DNA of 6,778 nt from Clostridiales bacterium UBA1246. GTDB lineage: Bacteria; Bacillota; Clostridia; Oscillospirales; Oscillospiraceae. The notes below the pieces were generated by a model, which saw only the letters and a program-made list of their open reading frames with translations, ran no database searches and was not told the origin of the DNA. A program made the position numbers and the translations under genes. How positions within the stretch are numbered: position 1 is the stretch's first letter; every line of letters starts with the position of its first letter. Below are positions 5,869-6,778 of the stretch, in pieces. Location: contig DBWE01000138.1 of the NCBI GenBank assembly GCA_002308315.1, positions 1 to 6,778 of the forward strand, given 5' to 3'.

Positions 5869-6777
5869 ATGGAAAACAGACCGCAGGGACGAGAAAAGCA
5901 CGTCAACGGAACAGGCAAAGACATACACAAGCACGGCAGCGGCGTCGGAGGCGGACCGGTCGGCGGCAGACCCTCCGGTCAGGCCGGGCGCGGCGCCCCT
6001 TCCGGCGGCAGAGCTCCGTCGGGCGGAGGCCCCCGCAGCTCCTATCCCGGGCAGCAGACCCAATACTCCGGCCGGGCCGCGCGGAGCGGCGGCAGTCCGC
6101 TTATCAAGATCATCATTGCCGTTGTCGTCCTTCTGGGCGGAGGCGGCTTCGGGCTCAACAGTCTGCTGGGCGGAGGCGGCTCGTCCGACGTGCCGGATAT
6201 CGGCGGCTATGAGCAGAGCTATACCGGCTCCTATTCGCAGCAGCAGCCCGGCGGCACGGGCGGCCTCGACCTGGGCAGCCTGCTGGGCGGCTTCGCCGGC
6301 GGCGGCAGCAGCATCGGCAACGTTTCCTCGGGCTGGAGCGGCAGGGACAACACCGGCAGGCTCAACACCTCCGTGGATCCCGCGGCGCGGCCCAAGCGTA
6401 CGGCGATCATCGGCGGCGGCAGGGACGAGGTCACCGTAATGGTGTACATGTGCGGCTCCGACCTCGAGTCCAAAAGCGGGATGGGCTCAAAGGATATCCG
6501 CGAAATGACCGCGGCCACTCTCTCGGACAACGTGAACCTGCTTCTCTATACCGGCGGCAGCAAGCAGTGGAACAACAACGTCGTCAGCAGCTCGTACAAT
6601 CAGATATATAAGGTGGAGAACGGTACTCTGAGCTGCCTTGTCAGCAACGACGGCACCGCCGCCATGACCGATCCGGCCACGCTCACCGGCTTTATCAGAT
6701 ACTGTGCCGAGCACTATCCCGCCAACAGGAACGAGCTGATATTCTGGGACCACGGCGGAGGCTCCGTCAGCGGCTAA
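5869..6777 (+). CDS. Membrane-anchored clostripain-like (C11) cysteine protease, truncated after the catalytic His (302 aa)
   Basis: The C-terminal part (about 186-302) is the start of a C11/clostripain peptidase domain: VTVMVYMCGSDLES (188-201), a central LLLYTGGSKQW (224-234) and LIFWDHGGGSVSG (290-302), where His295 matches the family's catalytic His. The frame then stops at TAA (6775-6777), where relatives continue with Tyr-Gly. The nucleophilic Cys, normally some 45 residues further on, is therefore missing. The N-terminus is cytoplasmic-looking, basic and very Gly-rich (1-77), beginning MENRPQGREKHVNGTGKDIH. One membrane segment follows (about 78-100, LIKIIIAVVVLL then Gly-rich), then a Gly/Ser linker with two LLGG-GGGSS-type repeats (98-106, 138-148). 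This predicts a type II membrane protein with the protease outside. The ATG at 5869 has GGAGG (7-nt gap); an in-frame TTG at 5851 lies upstream of that site and is not used. Whether this is a pseudogene, an assembly-edge error or only a window cut is open. Confidence 0.8.
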   Translation: MENRPQGREKHVNGTGKDIHKHGSGVGGGPVGGRPSGQAGRGAPSGGRAPSGGGPRSSYPGQQTQYSGRAARSGGSPLIKIIIAVVVLLGGGGFGLNSLLGGGGSSDVPDIGGYEQSYTGSYSQQQPGGTGGLDLGSLLGGFAGGGSSIGNVSSGWSGRDNTGRLNTSVDPAARPKRTAIIGGGRDEVTVMVYMCGSDLESKSGMGSKDIREMTAATLSDNVNLLLYTGGSKQWNNNVVSSSYNQIYKVENGTLSCLVSNDGTAAMTDPATLTGFIRYCAEHYPANRNELIFWDHGGGSVSG

Positions 6778-6778
6778 G

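Overview
The window reads as chromosome of a fairly GC-rich, endospore-forming Gram-positive bacterium, most likely a clostridial lineage (Clostridia/Oscillospirales-like). The reasons are a pro-sigma-K gene, strong AGGAGG-type ribosome binding sites, a TTG start, sigma-A-type promoters, heavy use of the Ile codon ATA and a clostripain-type (C11) protease. I cannot name a species. No RNA gene, CRISPR array, insertion sequence or phage gene is visible.

Layout. Positions 1-29 hold a good leftward promoter for a gene outside the window. From about 2855 leftward runs a two-gene operon: a MarR-family repressor (TTG start at 2778), then a full-length ABC exporter with fused membrane and ATPase domains (start at 2259, 3 nt after the MarR stop). 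It has a TTGACA-17-TAATAT promoter, two overlapping inverted repeats just before the MarR start that look like an autoregulatory operator, and a hairpin after the transporter. Rightward come sigK (3039-3731) and a UDP-GlcNAc 2-epimerase (3826-4944), which ends at a strong hairpin shared with a convergent gene. That leftward gene (5028-5696) is an Sfp-type phosphopantetheinyl transferase. Divergent from it, after a compact region with two extended -10 promoters, is a membrane-anchored C11 protease (5869-6777) whose frame stops right after the catalytic-His motif, one base from the window end.

How the genes relate. MarR plus exporter form a self-contained, probably ligand-inducible export unit; its substrate is unknown. 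sigK is the late mother-cell sporulation sigma factor and carries an apparent N-terminal pro-sequence. The epimerase makes UDP-ManNAc for surface polysaccharide and may be read from the sigK transcript. The phosphopantetheinyl transferase and the protease look like independent units. I see no single new multi-gene system.

The parts most worth a second look are the nested inverted repeats upstream of sigK (2889-3023), the Pro/Gly/Phe hexapeptide repeats and acidic tail of the exporter, the MarR operator that overlaps its own ribosome binding site, and the abrupt stop in the C11 protease.
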